A DNA stretch of 55,696 nt from an uncultured Collinsella sp. (GTDB lineage Bacteria > Actinomycetota > Coriobacteriia > Coriobacteriales > Coriobacteriaceae). Under the pieces are notes generated by a model. The model saw only the letters and a program-made list of their open reading frames with translations. It had not been told where the DNA came from and searched no databases. Positions 43,839 to 52,808 of the stretch are shown one piece after another. Both the position numbers and the translations under genes were made by a program. Within the stretch, counting starts at the first letter, position 1. Each line of letters opens with the position of its first letter. The stretch spans positions 1-55,696 of the forward strand of contig CABVCJ010000004.1 of the NCBI GenBank assembly GCA_902496845.1, in the 5' to 3' direction.

Positions 43839-44122
43839 TGAGCAAGGCGTATACGGCTGCCAATGGTCAGGTTGTAACGGATGAAATGATTGACGCGTGG
43901 TGCGAGTCGTACGAGCATGGCGGGTTTCCGGACGGCGAGCATACCGTTGGGGGGATCGTGCACGGGCGGCCTCCGCTCTCAAGCGAAGGGACGGCAACGC
44001 TATCGGTCAAGATTCCCCTAGGGATGAAGGAGGCGATTCGTCGTCGGGCGGCGGCTGAAGGAATGACGCCAAGTGAGTTTGCCCGTGCAGCCTTGAGCGA
44101 AAAACTTCTTGCGGTGGGTTGA
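43835..44122 (+). CDS. Ribbon-helix-helix antitoxin-like protein
   Basis: A 95-residue protein. The C-terminal half (ATLSVKIPLGMKEAIRRRAA, then GMTPSEFARAALSEKL) is a ribbon-helix-helix DNA-binding domain. The N-terminal half has a variable toxin-binding-like region. The ATG overlaps the upstream stop (ATGA); a second ATG at 43838 is possible. It probably represses its own operon and neutralises the upstream partner. Confidence 0.75.
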   Translation: MMSKAYTAANGQVVTDEMIDAWCESYEHGGFPDGEHTVGGIVHGRPPLSSEGTATLSVKIPLGMKEAIRRRAAAEGMTPSEFARAALSEKLLAVG

Positions 44123-44257
44123 TGTCTCTAACGTGCTGTTCTATAGGGTCGGCCTTGTGGCTGGCGCCGTGCTCAAAAACTTTTTTCAAATTCTCGGTTG
44201 ACCGGAGCGCGTCCTTGGTTATACTAATCAAGCCTTGAAACAAGGCACACCTCAAAT

Positions 44258-44312
<55 letters not shown>

Positions 44313-44330
<18 letters not shown>

Positions 44331-44561
44331 CCTTGAATTGATTAGGACCTCTGCAAAGGGGTCCTTTTCTTTTATGTGGACCATGCATGGAATCGAACCC
44401 CGTGAGGGTGCGGAGCTGAGGAAACGCGCAAGCGTTTTCCAGCGTAGCTCGCAAGGCGCGCAAGCGCCGCGGCGGTCCGTCCGCGCAGCGCGGACGCGAT
44501 TCCCTTCCCCGCCACCTTGAATTGACTAGGACCTCTGCAAAGGGGTCCTTTTCTTTTATGT
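44313..44561. repeat. Direct repeat of the tRNA-Phe 3' end plus terminator, with inverted T-arm between
   Basis: Segments 44313-44377 and 44497-44561 are 65-nt direct copies with one difference. Between them, 44389-44401 is the exact reverse complement of the tRNA T-arm (44307-44319), followed by GC-rich hairpins (AAACGCGCAAGCGTTTT and GTCCGCGCAGCGCGGAC). The insert is thus bounded by inverted pieces of the T-arm (GGAATCG and CGATTCC). The same plan occurs at the tRNA-Arg pair near the right edge. No gene is seen from 44331 to 44806. Confidence 0.85.
44344..44373 (+). terminator. Terminator after tRNA-Phe
   Basis: A 9-bp stem (AGGACCTCT with AGGGGTCCT) around a GCAA tetraloop, then TTTTCTTTT. 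An identical copy sits in the duplicated segment at about 44528-44557. Confidence 0.88.
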
Positions 44562-44770
44562 AGGGTTCCGCGGAAAATGCATCCCAGAATTGGGCTTTAG
44601 AGCGGGATGCGCTTTCCAGCGCTTGCTTCCGACGTGCGTGCACATCTCGGCGCACTAGCTCGGGCCCGCCCCAGACATTCCTCCCGCTTTTGCGCCACTT
44701 TGCAGACCGTTCGGTCGTCTGTCCGCACGCGCGGGTATACTCAAAACGATACTTTTCCTATGCAATACGA

Positions 44771-44787
44771 TGCAGGCTCGACCTGCA
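44771..44787. promoter_or_regulatory. Candidate promoter and operator upstream of the GH5-like gene
   Basis: TATACT at 44736-44741 is a good -10 without a clear -35. TGCAGG and CCTGCA (44771-44776, 44782-44787) form a 6-bp inverted repeat just after the expected start, a possible repressor site. Confidence 0.35.
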
Positions 44788-44806
44788 CGATCCGAAGGGG
44801 GCAGTG

Positions 44807-45868
44807 ATGGAGAGGATACTCGGCGTTAATCTCTCTGGCTGGTTTATTCCCGAGCCTTGGGTGACCCCGTCGCTATACGCGGCGACCGGTGCATCCAACG
44901 CGGCCGAGCTGCAGGAGGCCATGGGCACCGCCGCCTATAACGAGCGCATGCGCCGTCATTACGAGACGTTTGTGAGTGAGGACGATTTTCGCCGCATGGC
45001 GCAGATCGGTCTCAATGCCGTGCGTCTGCCGGTGCCCTGGTATGCCTTTGGTTCGCAGGAGGCCGATGCGTCCTACATCTCGGTTGTCGACTACATCGAC
45101 CGTGCAATTGAGTGGGCTGCCAAGTACGACATCCGCGTACTGCTCGATCTGGCGACGGTGCCCGGTGGCCAGGGCGATTCCAACGATTCGCCCACCACGC
45201 CGGAGGCTGTTGCCGAGTGGCATTCGTCCACCAACGGCCGTCATGTCGCACTCGACGTGCTCGAGCGCTTGGCCGATCGCTACGGCGAGGCCGAGAGCCT
45301 GCTGGGCATTGAGCTGCTGGACACGCCGCAGATGAGCGTCCGCAAGAGCCTCTTTACCATGACGGATGGAATTCCGGCCCACTACTTGCGCAATTTCTAT
45401 CGCGATGCCTACGAGCTCGTCCGTTCGTATATGCCCGAGGATAAGATCGTCGTCTTCTCGTCTTCGGGGCATCCCAGCGAGTGGAAGCATTTTATGCGCG
45501 GTGCCAAGTACAAGAACGTCTACATGGACCTTCACCTGTACCATTACCGCGACGAGTATGCGCTCGACATCACGAGCCCCCGCGGGCTGACGACGGCGAT
45601 TTCGCGTAACAAGCGCGAGCTTAAAGAAGCGATCTCGACAGGGTTCCCCGTGCTGGTGGGCGAATGGTCGGGCGCGGCGATCTTTGCCAACTCGTCGGTT
45701 ACGCCCGAGGGCCGCAATGCCTACGAGCGCGTGTTTATCGCCAACCAGCTGGCTTCGTTTGCGCCGGCTGCCGGTTGGTTCTTCCAAACGTGGAAGACCG
45801 AGAAGCGCATTGCAGCATGGGACGCCCGCGCGGCACTCGGTACGCTCGAGCGCGGCATGATTGAATAG
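44807..45868 (+). CDS. GH5-like glycoside hydrolase fold, acid/base residue replaced
   Basis: A 353-residue protein similar to GH5 exo-beta-glucanases: GVNLSGWFIPEPWVTPSLY at the start, then GLNAVRLPVPWYAF, DIRVLLDLATVPGGQG, and the nucleophile region VLVGEWSGA (Glu286). Where GH5 enzymes have LLNEP, this sequence reads ELLDTPQ (Asp172-Thr173-Pro174), so the general acid/base glutamate is a threonine. It may be inactive, use another residue, or bind sugar only. No signal peptide is seen, so it acts in the cytoplasm if expressed. ATG 44807 follows GAAGGGGG. Confidence 0.8.
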   Translation: MERILGVNLSGWFIPEPWVTPSLYAATGASNAAELQEAMGTAAYNERMRRHYETFVSEDDFRRMAQIGLNAVRLPVPWYAFGSQEADASYISVVDYIDRAIEWAAKYDIRVLLDLATVPGGQGDSNDSPTTPEAVAEWHSSTNGRHVALDVLERLADRYGEAESLLGIELLDTPQMSVRKSLFTMTDGIPAHYLRNFYRDAYELVRSYMPEDKIVVFSSSGHPSEWKHFMRGAKYKNVYMDLHLYHYRDEYALDITSPRGLTTAISRNKRELKEAISTGFPVLVGEWSGAAIFANSSVTPEGRNAYERVFIANQLASFAPAAGWFFQTWKTEKRIAAWDARAALGTLERGMIE

Positions 45869-45874
45869 GTTGAT

Positions 45875-46753
45875 ATGACGCAAAACAGCGCCCATACGGG
45901 CAAACTCTATGTGGTCGGCACGCCCATCGGCAACCTGGGCGACCTGTCCCCGCGCGTTGGCGAGGCCTTTGCCGCCGCCGATGCCATTTGCTGCGAAGAC
46001 ACGCGTGTGACGTCAAAGCTGCTGATGCATCTGGGCATTTCCAAGCCGCTTGTCCGTTGCGACGAGAATGTGATCGCGAGCCGCGCCGCCGGCCTGGTCG
46101 ACCGTCTGCTGGCGGGGGAGACTCTCGCTTTTGCCTCGGATGCCGGCATGCCGAGTGTGTCCGATCCCGGCCAGGCGCTGGTCGAGGCAGCACGTGAGGC
46201 CGATGTGCCTGTCGAAGTTATTCCCGGGCCCTCTGCTTGCGTCACGGCGCTCGTTTCGTCCGGCATTCCCTGCGAGCATTTTTTCTTCGAGGGCTTTTTG
46301 GGCCGAAAGCACGGCGACCGCGTGCGCCGTTTGCAGCGCCTTGCCGTGGTGCCCGGCGCGCTCATCTTCTACGAGTCTCCACATCGCATCGTGGCGACGC
46401 TCGAGGCCGTGGTGGAGGTCTTTCCCCAGCGTGAGGTTGCCGTCTGCCGCGAACTCACCAAGCTGCACGAGGAAGTCTTGCGCGGACCCGCCGCCCAGCT
46501 TGCCGAGGAACTGCGTGCTCGCGGCGAGGTAAAGGGCGAGATTGCGCTGGTCATCGCGCCGCCGAGCGAGGACGAGGAGGCCGGCATCGTGCCGGTTGGC
46601 GCCGCGGCAGCGGATCCTGACGAGGCCCTGCGCGAGGATATCCGCTCCGCGCTCGAGGAGGGGGAGCCCGCCTCTGCGGTGGCCAAGCGCCTGTCTCAGA
46701 AGTATTCGCGCCGCAAGCGCGATGTCTATGCCATGGTGCTCGATATGCAATAG
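45875..46753 (+). CDS. rsmI: 16S rRNA (cytidine-1402) 2'-O-methyltransferase
   Basis: A 292-residue SAM enzyme of the tetrapyrrole-methylase fold. KLYVVGTPIGNLGDLSPR is the N-terminal signature, CCEDTRVTSKLL follows, ASDAGMPSVSDPG binds SAM, and PGPSACVTALVSSGIP and FFEGFLGRKHGDR complete the core. The C-terminal extension is rich in Glu and Ala. It begins six bases after the GH5-like stop and leads into metG. Confidence 0.94.
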   Translation: MTQNSAHTGKLYVVGTPIGNLGDLSPRVGEAFAAADAICCEDTRVTSKLLMHLGISKPLVRCDENVIASRAAGLVDRLLAGETLAFASDAGMPSVSDPGQALVEAAREADVPVEVIPGPSACVTALVSSGIPCEHFFFEGFLGRKHGDRVRRLQRLAVVPGALIFYESPHRIVATLEAVVEVFPQREVAVCRELTKLHEEVLRGPAAQLAEELRARGEVKGEIALVIAPPSEDEEAGIVPVGAAAADPDEALREDIRSALEEGEPASAVAKRLSQKYSRRKRDVYAMVLDMQ

Positions 46754-46822
46754 ATGGAGGATATCCAGCCCTTGCGCTAGAATCATCCCCTGTATGCAAC
46801 GTTTTTCTGGAGGACAAACCCC

Positions 46823-48424
46823 ATGGATCAAAGCAAGCCTTCGTTCTTTATCACGACGCCCATCTACTACGTCAACGCCGATCCGCACCTGGGCACGGCT
46901 TATTCCACCATCATCGCCGACGTTCAGGCTCGCTATCGCCGCTCCGCCGGCTACAACGTCAAGTTCCTGACCGGCATGGACGAGCACGGCGAGAAGGTCG
47001 CCGAGGCCGCAGCCAAGCATGGCATGACGCCGCAGGAGTGGACCGACAGCCAGGCTCCGCACTTCAAGGAGCTTTGGAGCAAGCTCGAGATTTCCAACGA
47101 CGACTTCATCCGCACCACCGAGCCGCGCCAGCATCATGCCGTGCAGTACCTGTGGGAGCGCATGAAGGAGTCCGGTTACCTGTATAAGGGCAGCTACGAC
47201 GGCTGGTATTGCGTGCCTGACGAGACCTACTTCACCGATACGCAGGTCCAGAAGGGCGACGAGGAGTACGGCAGCGTCGGCCAGCACCTGTGCCCCGACT
47301 GCCACCGTCCGCTCGAGCGCGTGCAGGAGGAGTCCTACTTCTTTAAGCTTTCCGCCTTCCAGGACAAGCTGCTCAAGCTTTACGACGAGCACCCCGACTT
47401 TGTCGAGCCTGCGTTCCGCATGAACGAGGTGCGCAGCTTTGTCGAGGGCGGTCTTAACGACCTTTCCGTGAGCCGCACGAGCTTTGACTGGGGCATTCAG
47501 GTCCCGTTTGACGAGGGCCACGTGACCTACGTGTGGTTCGATGCGCTGCTCAACTATATGACGGCCGTCGGCTACGGCGTCGACACCGACGAGGCGCGTG
47601 CCGAGCTGGCCTATCGTTGGCCCGCGCAGTTCCACATCGTGGGTAAGGACATCATCCGCTTCCACTGCGTCATTTGGCCCGCCATGCTCATGGCCATCGG
47701 CGAGGCCCTGCCCGAGCACGTCTTTGCCCACGGCTTCCTGACCGTGCGCAATGCCGAGACCGGCAAGGCCGAGAAGATGTCCAAGAGCCGCGGCAACGCC
47801 ATCGCTCCGCAGGACGTTATCGACATGCTGGGCGTCGAGGGCTATCGCTATTACTTCATGACCGACGTCGTCCCCGGCACCGACGGTGCCATCAGCTTCG
47901 ATCGCATGGAGCAGGTCTACAACGCCGACCTGGCCAACAGCTGGGGCAACCTTATCTCGCGTTCGCTCAACATGAGCGGCAAGTACTTTGACGGTTGCGC
48001 GCCCGCCAAGCCCGCGTCGTTCGATGCGTTCGAAAACCCGCTGGCAAAGATCGCCGATGGCCTGGTCGAGCGCTACATGGCCAAGATGGACGTGCTCGAT
48101 TACGGTGGAGCTAAGGACGAGGTTATGGAGCTCATCCATGCCGCCAACCACTACATCGAGGACTCCGAGCCCTGGGCGCTTGCCAAGGACGAGACCAAGG
48201 CTGACGAGCTGGCATTTGTGATCTACAACCTACTCGAGGCTATCCGCATTGCCGCTCACCTGCTGATGCCGCTCATGCCCCAGACTTCTGCCGAGGCCCT
48301 GCGCCGCCTGTCGTGCGAGGACGAGGCCGCGAGCGACGACCTCAAGGGCATTTGCGCTTGGGGCTTGCTTGCCGGTGGTCAGCCCGTCGAGAAGGGCGAG
48401 CCGCTGTTCCCGCGTCTGGGCTAA
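46823..48424 (+). CDS. metG: Methionyl-tRNA synthetase
   Basis: A 533-residue class I synthetase. The HIGH-like motif is DPHLGTAYS, the KMSKS motif is EKMSKSRGN, and a partial zinc knuckle CPDCHRPLE lies in the connective peptide. The enzyme ends after the anticodon-binding helix bundle and lacks the C-terminal OB domain, as in many shorter MetRS forms. ATG 46823 follows TGGAGG. It has a terminator 40 bases downstream. Confidence 0.95.
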   Translation: MDQSKPSFFITTPIYYVNADPHLGTAYSTIIADVQARYRRSAGYNVKFLTGMDEHGEKVAEAAAKHGMTPQEWTDSQAPHFKELWSKLEISNDDFIRTTEPRQHHAVQYLWERMKESGYLYKGSYDGWYCVPDETYFTDTQVQKGDEEYGSVGQHLCPDCHRPLERVQEESYFFKLSAFQDKLLKLYDEHPDFVEPAFRMNEVRSFVEGGLNDLSVSRTSFDWGIQVPFDEGHVTYVWFDALLNYMTAVGYGVDTDEARAELAYRWPAQFHIVGKDIIRFHCVIWPAMLMAIGEALPEHVFAHGFLTVRNAETGKAEKMSKSRGNAIAPQDVIDMLGVEGYRYYFMTDVVPGTDGAISFDRMEQVYNADLANSWGNLISRSLNMSGKYFDGCAPAKPASFDAFENPLAKIADGLVERYMAKMDVLDYGGAKDEVMELIHAANHYIEDSEPWALAKDETKADELAFVIYNLLEAIRIAAHLLMPLMPQTSAEALRRLSCEDEAASDDLKGICAWGLLAGGQPVEKGEPLFPRLG

Positions 48425-48463
48425 GCCGCCGCGCGCCATATCGGCAATTTGCTGTTTAGATGT

Positions 48464-48500
48464 AAGGGCATGGCCGCAACGGTCCATGCCCTTTTGTTTC
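48464..48500 (+). terminator. Terminator of metG
   Basis: AAGGGCATGG (48464-48473) pairs with CCATGCCCTT (48484-48493), followed by TTGTTT. Confidence 0.85.
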
Positions 48501-48531
48501 AAGACGCCGCCACCATGCTAAGGAGGCAACT

Positions 48532-49392
48532 ATGACAACTTCGCCTTTGGCAAACCCCACGGCAACAAGGGAGCTGCTGGAGGAGTTTGGCCTTGCGACC
48601 AAGCATCGCCTGGGCCAGAACTTCCTGATCGACAACCATGTAATTGAGCGCATTTGCGAGCTTTCCGAGCTTGCGGGCGATGAGCGCGTGCTCGAGGTCG
48701 GTCCGGGCGTTGGTACGCTCACGCTTGCGCTGCTGCAGGAGGCGGCGTGCGTCACGTCGATCGAGGCCGACCCCGAGCTCGAGCCGGTGCTCGATGCCCA
48801 TGCCGCCGACTATGCCAACTTCCGTTTTATCATGGGCGACGCGCTCAGGGTGACACCGGAGCAGATTGAGCAGGCTGCGGGCGGTGAGCCGACGGTATTT
48901 GTCGCGAACCTGCCCTATAACGTGGCGGCGACAATCATCCTGCAGTTCTTCCAGACGATGCCCGCGCTCAAGCGCGCCGTCGTTATGGTTCAAAAGGAGG
49001 TTGCCGATCGCATTGCCGCAGTGCCGGGTAACAAGACCTATGGCGGCTATACGGCAAAGCTCGGCCTGTATGCGCAGGTTACGGGCCGCTTTGAGGTGCC
49101 GCCGCGTTGCTTTATGCCGGCACCGCACGTGGACTCGGCCGTCGTGCGTATCGACCGTATTGACGGCGTGGTGCCCGAAGGACTCGATCGCGAGTTTGTG
49201 GCCCGCGTGATTGATGCTGCATTTGCTCAGCGTCGCAAGACCATTCGCAATTCCATGAGCGCCAACGGCTTTGCCAAGGACGTGCTCGATGCCGCCTTTG
49301 AGGCTTGCGGTATCTCACCCACCACGCGCGCCGAGACGCTCGATGTTGCTGACTTTGTCCGCCTGGCCCAGGAGCTAATCCATGACGCTTAA
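48532..49392 (+). CDS. rsmA: 16S rRNA dimethyladenosine transferase
   Basis: A 286-residue methyltransferase (KsgA family) that dimethylates two adenosines near the 3' end of 16S rRNA. Key motifs are HRLGQNFLIDNHVIE, VLEVGPGVGTLT (SAM), VANLPYNVAATI (the catalytic NLPY) and AFAQRRKTIRNSM. ATG 48532 follows AAGGAGG. It overlaps tatD by 11 nt. Its order with metG and tatD (metG-tatD-rsmA type cluster) is common in Gram-positives. Confidence 0.95.
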   Translation: MTTSPLANPTATRELLEEFGLATKHRLGQNFLIDNHVIERICELSELAGDERVLEVGPGVGTLTLALLQEAACVTSIEADPELEPVLDAHAADYANFRFIMGDALRVTPEQIEQAAGGEPTVFVANLPYNVAATIILQFFQTMPALKRAVVMVQKEVADRIAAVPGNKTYGGYTAKLGLYAQVTGRFEVPPRCFMPAPHVDSAVVRIDRIDGVVPEGLDREFVARVIDAAFAQRRKTIRNSMSANGFAKDVLDAAFEACGISPTTRAETLDVADFVRLAQELIHDA

Positions 49393-50299
49393 TGCCGAAC
49401 GCGTGACGTTTACCAAGAAAAAGAAGACGGTTGCCTGCCCCGTGCCCTTGGCACCGCTTGCCGACACGCATGCGCATCTGCTTTCGTTTTGGGGCAAAGA
49501 AGTGCCCGAAACGCTCGTGCGCGCCAAAGCCGCGGGCGTCGATCTGTTGGTGACGATGCTCGACCCCATCGCCGACAAGCGCAGCGTGACGGACTATAGC
49601 GACTGGCTCGTGCGCGAAATTCTGCCGATGCGGGATATTCCGCAGATCAAGTATCTCGCTGGCGTTCACCCCTATGGCGCGCCGGATTATACCGACGACA
49701 TTCACGCACAGGTTGTTGCTGCGCTTGATGACCCTTTGTGTGTCGGCATCGGCGAGATCGGTCTGGACTATCACATGGATTACGACGACGACATCGCGCC
49801 GGCGCCCCACAGTGTGCAGATTGATTGCATGGTACGTCAGCTCGAAGTTGCCGTGCGCCGCAATGTGCCGGTGGAGCTGCACCTGCGGCACGAGGACTCG
49901 GATGGGGAGCGCACTTCGCACGTTGATGCGTACAACGTGCTGCGCGAGGTAGGCGTGCCTCAGGCCGGTTGCGTGCTGCACTGCTTTGGCGAGGATCGAG
50001 CTACGATGGAGCGCTTTGTGGGTTTGGGCTGCTATATCGCCTATGGCGGCGCGGCCACCTTTAAGCGCAACGACGACGTGCGCGAGGCATTTGCGGCGAC
50101 CCCACTCGATCGCATTTTGTTCGAGACGGATTGCCCGTATATGGCACCGGAGCCCATTCGTGGTCTTGAGTGCGAGCCGGCAATGATTTCTATCACGGCA
50201 AACACGCTGGTCAACGACCGTGTCGATCGTACCGGCGAGGATGCTGAGGCAATCGCGCGTGCAGCTTGGGAAAATGCCTGCAAACTTTTTCAAAAATAG
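49382..50299 (+). CDS. tatD: TatD-family metal-dependent hydrolase (DNase)
   Basis: A 305-residue protein with the TatD barrel motifs: ADTHAHL (first metal site), GVHPYGAPDY, GIGEIGLDYHMDY (bridging Glu), ELHLRHE, VLHCFGED and FETDCPYMAPEP (final Asp). TatD enzymes are 3' exonucleases acting in DNA repair. An N-terminal extension of about 20 residues (TFTKKKKTVACP) is present. The start lies inside the end of rsmA. Confidence 0.93.
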   Translation: MTLNAERVTFTKKKKTVACPVPLAPLADTHAHLLSFWGKEVPETLVRAKAAGVDLLVTMLDPIADKRSVTDYSDWLVREILPMRDIPQIKYLAGVHPYGAPDYTDDIHAQVVAALDDPLCVGIGEIGLDYHMDYDDDIAPAPHSVQIDCMVRQLEVAVRRNVPVELHLRHEDSDGERTSHVDAYNVLREVGVPQAGCVLHCFGEDRATMERFVGLGCYIAYGGAATFKRNDDVREAFAATPLDRILFETDCPYMAPEPIRGLECEPAMISITANTLVNDRVDRTGEDAEAIARAAWENACKLFQK

Positions 50300-50342
50300 T
50301 TCTTGCGTTCGCGGTAGCGCTCCGTTATTCTAATTCCTGCAC

Positions 50343-50429
50343 GCGGGCGTGGCGGAATTGGCAGACGCGTACGGTTCAGGTCCGTATGGGGGCAACCCCA
50401 TGAAGGTTCAAGTCCTTTCGCCCGCACCA
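50343..50429 (+). tRNA. tRNA-Leu (anticodon CAG)
   Basis: An 87-nt class II tRNA with long variable arm (TGGGGGCAACCCCA), acceptor GCGGGCG/CGCCCGC, anticodon CAG in TACGGTTCAGGTCCGTA and encoded CCA. Confidence 0.96.
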
Positions 50430-50440
50430 TTGATTGAAAG

Positions 50441-50466
50441 AGCTCCCAGCAATGGGAGCTTTTTTG
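50441..50466 (+). terminator. Terminator after tRNA-Leu
   Basis: AGCTCCCA/TGGGAGCT around a GCAA loop, then TTTTTTG. Same design as the terminators after tRNA-Phe and tRNA-Arg. Confidence 0.9.
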
Positions 50467-50546
50467 TTATGGGCCTCCTGTTGGTGTCACGTGGCTGCTT
50501 CGTGCGGGTATCCTAGTGCCAACGTGTGCCTATCAGAGGAGAGACC

Positions 50547-51485
50547 ATGCTGTTGTCCGGTATTATCGCTGCTCTTACGAGCCTTCTACTTCCCATCATC
50601 ATTTTGTTGTTGCTGCTTCCCAACGCCTGCTATGTCGTTGAACAGCAGCATGCCGTGATCATCGAGCGTCTGGGCAAGTTCAATCGCATCGTCAACGCGG
50701 GCTTCCACATGAAGGTGCCCGTGATCGACCGCAAGGCCGCCACGGTGAGTCTGCGCACCATGAAAAACGGTTTTGGCATCGACGTTAAGACCCAGGACAA
50801 CGTGACCATCGGCCTTGAGGTCTCTGCTCAGTACCACGTGAGCTATGACATGGGCGCCGGCCCGGCAGATTCGGGCATCTACAAGAGCTACTACATGCTG
50901 CAGGAGCCCGTCGACCAGATGCGCGATTTCATCACCGACGCCCTGCGCTCTTCCATCCCTGTCTATACGCTCGATGAGGTCTTTGCCAAGAAGGATGACA
51001 TCGCCAAGGACGTTAATGCCACCGTGTCCGAGCAGATGGCTGCCTACGGCTTTACCCTCGTGTCGACACTCATCACCAAGATCGCGCTGCCGACCGAGGT
51101 CGAGAACTCCATGAACGACATCAACGCCGCCCAGCGCAAGCGCGCTGCTGCGCAGGAGCTCGCTGAGGCCGACCGCATCAAGCGCGTAACCGAGGCGACC
51201 GCCGAGGCCGAGGCGATGGAAAAGGCGGGCGAGGGCATCGCCAACCAGCGCAAGGCCATTGCGCTGGGCATCAAGGATTCGCTCGAGATTATCCAGGAGA
51301 CGGGCGTCGGCAACGACGAGGCTAACCAGCTGTTCATGTTTACGCAGTGGTCCGAGATGATGACGGAGTTCGCTCGTACGGGTAAAACCTCGACGGTCGT
51401 GCTGCCGAGCGATTTCTCGCAGTCAGCCTCGATGTTCGAGCAGATGCTGACCGCCGGCAAAGTTCAAAACGATTCGAAGGAGTAG
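50547..51485 (+). CDS. SPFH-domain (stomatin/prohibitin-like) membrane protein
   Basis: A 312-residue protein with one N-terminal membrane helix (LLLPIIILLLLLPNACYVV) followed by an SPFH domain: VVEQQHAVIIERLGKFNRIV, then GIDVKTQDNVTIGLEVSAQY, and a C-terminal helix-rich part with RAAAQELAEADRIKRVTEAT. Such proteins form membrane microdomain scaffolds. ATG 50547 follows GAGGAGAG; an ATG at 50526 would add seven residues. It is followed six bases later by rlmH. Confidence 0.9.
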   Translation: MLLSGIIAALTSLLLPIIILLLLLPNACYVVEQQHAVIIERLGKFNRIVNAGFHMKVPVIDRKAATVSLRTMKNGFGIDVKTQDNVTIGLEVSAQYHVSYDMGAGPADSGIYKSYYMLQEPVDQMRDFITDALRSSIPVYTLDEVFAKKDDIAKDVNATVSEQMAAYGFTLVSTLITKIALPTEVENSMNDINAAQRKRAAAQELAEADRIKRVTEATAEAEAMEKAGEGIANQRKAIALGIKDSLEIIQETGVGNDEANQLFMFTQWSEMMTEFARTGKTSTVVLPSDFSQSASMFEQMLTAGKVQNDSKE

Positions 51486-51491
51486 ACGCGC

Positions 51492-51962
51492 GTGAAATAT
51501 ACCGTCGTTTGCGTCGGTAAGCTCAAGGAGCGCTTTTGGAAGGACGCGTGCGCTGAGTACACCAAGCGCCTAGGTGCCTATGCCAAGGTGGATATCCGCG
51601 AGGTGGCCGATATCGACCCGGCTAAGGCGGGCGGCGTGGATGCCGCGCGCGACAAGGAGGGGGCGGCGATTCTTGCAACCCTGCCGTCTCGAGCGCATGT
51701 GATCTTGCTGGCCATTGAGGGCAAAGAGCGCTCGAGCGAGGAGCTTTCGGCGCGGCTCGATGATCTTATGCTGCGTGGTAACAGCGACATCGCCTTTGTG
51801 ATTGGCGGATCGGACGGCGTGAGCGATGACGTGCGCGCACGAGCCGACGAGATGCTCAGCTTTGGACGCATTACCTTGCCGCATAACCTGGCGCGCGTGG
51901 TGCTGCTGGAGCAGATTTACCGCGCCTGCAAGATCAGCCGTGGCGAGCCGTATCACAAATAG
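51492..51962 (+). CDS. rlmH: 23S rRNA (pseudouridine-1915-N3) methyltransferase
   Basis: A 156-residue SPOUT-family methyltransferase. KYTVVCVGKLKERFWKDA is the N-terminal signature, AFVIGGSDGVSDDV forms the SAM-binding knot, and ALARVVLLEQIYRACKI-like sequence with GEPYHK ends the protein. GTG 51492 is the start; no ATG is available near. Full family length. Confidence 0.95.
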   Translation: MKYTVVCVGKLKERFWKDACAEYTKRLGAYAKVDIREVADIDPAKAGGVDAARDKEGAAILATLPSRAHVILLAIEGKERSSEELSARLDDLMLRGNSDIAFVIGGSDGVSDDVRARADEMLSFGRITLPHNLARVVLLEQIYRACKISRGEPYHK

Positions 51963-52035
51963 GTTGGCAATACGAAACAATGCCGTGGGACAATAGCCTT
52001 CGTTTTGAAGAGCGTGTCTGAGAGGACTATGAGAT

Positions 52036-52806
52036 ATGAGGATTGGATTTGTCGGTTTTGGCAATATGGCGAGCGCTATGGCCGATGGCTTGATCGCCGC
52101 CGGTGCGGCTGCGAGCGACATGTGTGCTTGCGCGGGCCACTACGACGCCTTGGTTGAGCGTTGTGAAGCGCGTGGGATGGTTGCCTGTCATGACGCGGCG
52201 GAGGTTGTCGCCGCATCTGATATCGTGGTCGCTGCGGTCAAGCCGTATATGATCGAGAAAGTCTTCGCTCCGCTCAAGGATGCCCTAGCCGACAAGGTTG
52301 TCCTTTCGGTCGCCTGGACTTGGGATAGCGCCAAGTGGGAAAAGGTCCTGCCGGGTGTCGCGCATATCTCGACGGTGCCCAACACGCCGGTTTCAGTGGG
52401 CGAAGGCGTTATCGCCTGCGAGAAGTCCTCTACGCTCAATGACAAGCAGCGTGCCGTGGTGCTCGACCTGCTCGGTAAGCTTGGCACTGTCGTCGAGCTC
52501 GATACGAGCCTGCTGTTTGTGGGCGGCACCGTGGGCGGTTGCGCCCCGGCATTTGTCGCCATGGCGATTGAGGCCTTGGGCGACGCGGCCGTCAAGCACG
52601 GTATCCCGCGCGCCGATGCCTATCGCATTGTGAGCCAGATGGTGCTGGGCACGGCAAAGCTGCAGCTTGCAACAGGGCAGCATCCTGCGGCGATGAAGGA
52701 TGCCGTATGCTCGCCCGGCGGTGCCACCATCAAGGGCGTCGTCGCGCTCGAGGACGCCGGCATGCGCAGCGCCCTGGTCAAGGCCATCGACGCCACCCTC
52801 CAGTAA
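52036..52806 (+). CDS. proC: Pyrroline-5-carboxylate reductase
   Basis: A 256-residue NAD(P)H enzyme completing proline synthesis. The Rossmann motif is IGFVGFGNMASAMADGL, VAAVKPYMIEKVF follows, and TVPNTPVSVGEGV, then the C-terminal signature CSPGGATIKGVVALEDAGM. It is slightly shorter than the usual 265-275 residues. The start is preceded by AGAGGACTATGAG. A REP-like repeat follows immediately. Confidence 0.93.
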   Translation: MRIGFVGFGNMASAMADGLIAAGAAASDMCACAGHYDALVERCEARGMVACHDAAEVVAASDIVVAAVKPYMIEKVFAPLKDALADKVVLSVAWTWDSAKWEKVLPGVAHISTVPNTPVSVGEGVIACEKSSTLNDKQRAVVLDLLGKLGTVVELDTSLLFVGGTVGGCAPAFVAMAIEALGDAAVKHGIPRADAYRIVSQMVLGTAKLQLATGQHPAAMKDAVCSPGGATIKGVVALEDAGMRSALVKAIDATLQ

Positions 52807-52808
52807 AA

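Noticed and set aside
46013..48151. Long minus-strand frame opposite rsmI and metG
   Set aside because: The sense frames hold complete RsmI and MetRS motifs; the antisense product has no recognisable domain.
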